Source: Gammaproteobacteria bacterium
GTDB taxonomy: Bacteria; Pseudomonadota; Gammaproteobacteria; Granulosicoccales; Granulosicoccaceae
DNA length: 8,229 nucleotides
Reading direction: 5' to 3'
Assembly: GCA_020444765.1 (NCBI GenBank)
Contig: JAGRHW010000150.1
Coordinates: 1-8,229 of the forward strand
The notes under the pieces were generated by a model, which did no database searches, was not told where the DNA came from, and was given only the letters and a program-made list of their open reading frames with translations. This document shows, piece after piece, positions 6,782 through 8,229 of this stretch. The position numbers were made by a program, and so were the translations under genes. Position 1 is the stretch's first letter; every line of letters begins with the position of its first letter.

Positions 6782-6980
6782 GGTGATTTATGGCCTGTCG
6801 ATTATGTTCAACCTTGATTATTAAAAAGTAGCAGATCCGGTACCGCTTTTTTGCCCTGGCCGCCGGGACGGGCTTATCAACCCGTTCAGATAGCGCTTTT
6901 CGGTTGAAGATTATACGGATAAAGCACATTATTACCGGACACAAAAAAACACACACGCAACACTCACCAGAGGAGTTCCA
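6782..6980. promoter_or_regulatory. Divergent intergenic control region between ClC and thiolase genes
   Basis: This 199-base gap must hold both divergent promoters. Two related elements point outward: GGTTGAACATAAT on the minus strand (6813-6801) and GGTTGAAGATTAT on the plus strand (6902-6914), matching at 11 of 13 positions. The minus copy contains CATAAT, a possible -10 for ClC, but with no convincing -35. Near 6868-6885 ACGGG and CCCGT form a short inverted repeat around an AT-rich loop. No RNA gene or coding frame is supported. Confidence 0.45.
6904..6932 (+). promoter_or_regulatory. Candidate sigma-70 promoter for the thiolase gene
   Basis: TTGAAG at 6904-6909 and CATTAT at 6927-6932 each match 4 of 6 consensus bases and are spaced exactly 17 bases apart. 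Transcription would begin near 6939, giving a leader of about 40 bases that ends in the AGGAG ribosome binding site at 6971-6975. The -35 lies within the plus-strand copy of the GGTTGAA element, so a regulator bound there would be well placed to act. Confidence 0.4.
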
Positions 6981-8168
6981 ATGACTGCTAATAAAGAAAT
7001 ATACGTACTCAGTGCAGTTCGCACAGCCATCGGCGGATACGGTGGCTCGCTCAAAGATGTTCCGACTGTCGACCTGGCCGCGACGGCTGTACGAGCGGCA
7101 GTGGAACGGGCCGGTGTGTCGCCGGATAAAGTCGAGCATGTGGTGATGGGCAATGTCATTCACACCGATCCGCGCGATATGTACCTCAGCCGGGTCGCCG
7201 CAGTCAACGGCGGTCTTCCGGTCGAGACGCCGGCTTTCACCTGTAACCGTTTGTGCGGCAGCGGCCTGCAGGCCATCATCTCGGCGGCCCAGCAAATCGA
7301 AACCGGCCATTCCGATATTACCCTCGGCGGCGGCGCGGAGAACATGAGCCGCAGCATGTACTGGGCACCAGCGGCGCGCTGGGGCGCCAGGCTCAACGAC
7401 TCAAGCATGGTCGACGCAATGGTCGGCGCCCTGACCGATCCGTTCGATAAAATCCACATGGGCGTGACAGCCGAAAATATCGCTGAAAAATGGGGTATTT
7501 CCCGCGAGGAGCAGGATCGACTCGCCGTCGAAAGCCATCAGCGTGCGGCTGCGGCCTGGGAGAGCGGCGCGTTCAAGGAGCAGATCGTCCCTGTCGAGAT
7601 CAAGACCCGCAAAGGTACCGTCGTGTTCGAAAAGGATGAACATTTCCGCGCCGACGCGTCCCTCGAAGGCATGGCGAAACTCAAGGCGGTTTTCAAGAAG
7701 GATGGCAGTGTCACGCCCGGCAATGCTTCCGGCCTTAACGATGCGGCCTCGGCCTTGGTGCTGGCCAGTGCCGAGGCGGTCAAGCGCGATGGCCTGAAGC
7801 CGATTGCCAGACTGGTCGGCTATTCTCATGCCGGCGTAGAGCCTAAATACATGGGTATAGGCCCTGTCCCAGCGGTGAAAAAACTGCTGGAAAAGACAGG
7901 CCTGAGCATCGCCGATTTCGATGTCTTCGAAGTCAACGAAGCATTTGCCGCCCAGGCGCTGGCGGTGGCCAAGGATCTGCAGCTGCCGATGGACAAAACC
8001 AACCCGAACGGCAGCGGTATTTCGCTCGGCCACCCGATCGGTGCGACCGGTAGTATCGTCTCGACAAAAGCCATCCACGAGTTGCACCGAAGCGGTGGCA
8101 AGCTTGCGTTGGTAACCATGTGCATTGGCGGCGGTCAGGGAATCGCCGCCCTGTTTGAACACGGTTAA
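6981..8168 (+). CDS. bktB: Beta-ketothiolase (acetyl-CoA C-acyltransferase), BktB-like
   Basis: The 395-residue cytoplasmic enzyme cleaves 3-ketoacyl-CoA with CoA to acetyl-CoA and a shortened acyl-CoA; the reaction is reversible, so it can also condense acyl-CoAs. ATG at 6981 follows AGGAG (6971-6975) by 5 bases. All thiolase residues are present: nucleophile Cys92 in CNRLCGSGLQ, NEAF at 319-322, His351 in GHPIGATG, and Cys381 in CIGGGQG. The length is typical. The segments GNVIHTDPRDMYLSRVAAVN (58-77), AARWGARL and MGIGPVPA strongly recall Cupriavidus BktB, a thiolase that accepts longer ketoacyl-CoAs than PhaA and takes part in polyhydroxyalkanoate precursor supply. No phaB or phaC lies in the window, so the nearby dehydrogenase makes beta-oxidation or a related CoA pathway the safer assignment. 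The function is certain at family level, the BktB subgroup is by recalled similarity. Confidence 0.95.
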   Translation: MTANKEIYVLSAVRTAIGGYGGSLKDVPTVDLAATAVRAAVERAGVSPDKVEHVVMGNVIHTDPRDMYLSRVAAVNGGLPVETPAFTCNRLCGSGLQAIISAAQQIETGHSDITLGGGAENMSRSMYWAPAARWGARLNDSSMVDAMVGALTDPFDKIHMGVTAENIAEKWGISREEQDRLAVESHQRAAAAWESGAFKEQIVPVEIKTRKGTVVFEKDEHFRADASLEGMAKLKAVFKKDGSVTPGNASGLNDAASALVLASAEAVKRDGLKPIARLVGYSHAGVEPKYMGIGPVPAVKKLLEKTGLSIADFDVFEVNEAFAAQALAVAKDLQLPMDKTNPNGSGISLGHPIGATGSIVSTKAIHELHRSGGKLALVTMCIGGGQGIAALFEHG

Positions 8169-8204
8169 CGGTCGAGCACAGCTAGGTCGAAACAATTGAT
8201 GAAT

Positions 8205-8223
8205 GCTCTTGCGGCGCAAGGGC
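8205..8223 (+). other. Stem-loop after the thiolase gene, no clear U-tract
   Basis: GCTCTTGC (8205-8212) pairs with GCAAGGGC (8216-8223) with one G-U pair, around a GGC loop, 37 bases after the thiolase stop. The bases that follow are not T-rich as far as the window shows, so this is not a standard intrinsic terminator. An ATG at 8199 opens a frame to the window edge but has no good ribosome binding site, so I do not call a gene. Confidence 0.25.
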
Positions 8224-8229
8224 CAATAC

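Noticed and set aside
5885..6817. 310-codon plus-strand open frame opposite the ClC gene
   Set aside because: Rich in Arg, His, Gln and Asp as expected from the complement of GC-rich membrane-protein codons; it lies across conserved ClC motifs and has no recognisable domain.
7401..8219. 272-codon minus-strand open frame opposite the thiolase gene
   Set aside because: Shadow of a fully conserved thiolase; no ribosome binding site or known family.
1..8229. A novel multi-gene defence or mobile system
   Set aside because: No nuclease, helicase, toxin, recombinase, reverse transcriptase or att-like direct repeats were seen; the recognisable genes are metabolic, transport and secreted proteins.

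Overview
The window (about 8.2 kb, GC-rich genes separated by more AT-rich spacers) looks like chromosomal DNA of a Gram-negative proteobacterium, probably a free-living, possibly marine, gammaproteobacterium. That placement is an inference. It rests on a Sec-exported multidomain protein, a BktB-type thiolase resembling proteobacterial enzymes, a proteobacterial-style 3-hydroxyacyl-CoA dehydrogenase and a CBS-containing ClC protein. No tRNA, rRNA, CRISPR array, transposase or phage gene is visible.

Layout. (1) Positions 1-2627, minus strand: a very long open frame without a stop that runs off the left edge (875 residues visible). It encodes a secreted protein with a signal peptide, a PD40-like beta-propeller, a Gly/Asn/Asp/Ser-rich linker and at least three tandem Ig-like repeats of about 103 residues, with a fourth beginning at the edge. 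(2) Positions 2628-3293: a 666-base AT-rich spacer with no convincing gene. (3) Positions 3294-3470, plus strand: a 58-residue small protein with a good ribosome binding site and its own intrinsic terminator. (4) Positions 3669-4979, plus strand: a 3-hydroxyacyl-CoA dehydrogenase of the FadN-like type that ends where homologues continue into an enoyl-CoA hydratase domain. (5) Positions 5030-6781, minus strand: a ClC chloride channel/transporter with two CBS domains. It converges on the dehydrogenase gene over a shared bidirectional terminator. (6) Positions 6981-8168, plus strand: a BktB-like beta-ketothiolase, divergent from the ClC gene.

The dehydrogenase and thiolase catalyse the last two steps of a fatty-acid beta-oxidation turn, or the thiolase and dehydrogenase steps in reverse. 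They are clearly related in function but not in one operon, because the ClC gene lies between them in the opposite direction. The hydratase that would supply the dehydrogenase's substrate is not in the window. The ClC gene and the secreted repeat protein have no obvious link to beta-oxidation. I found no clearly new multi-gene system. The points most worth a second look are the hydratase-less dehydrogenase, the Val at the internal proton-glutamate position of the ClC protein, the modular secreted propeller/Ig-repeat protein, and the small terminator-bounded gene next to a perfect palindrome.
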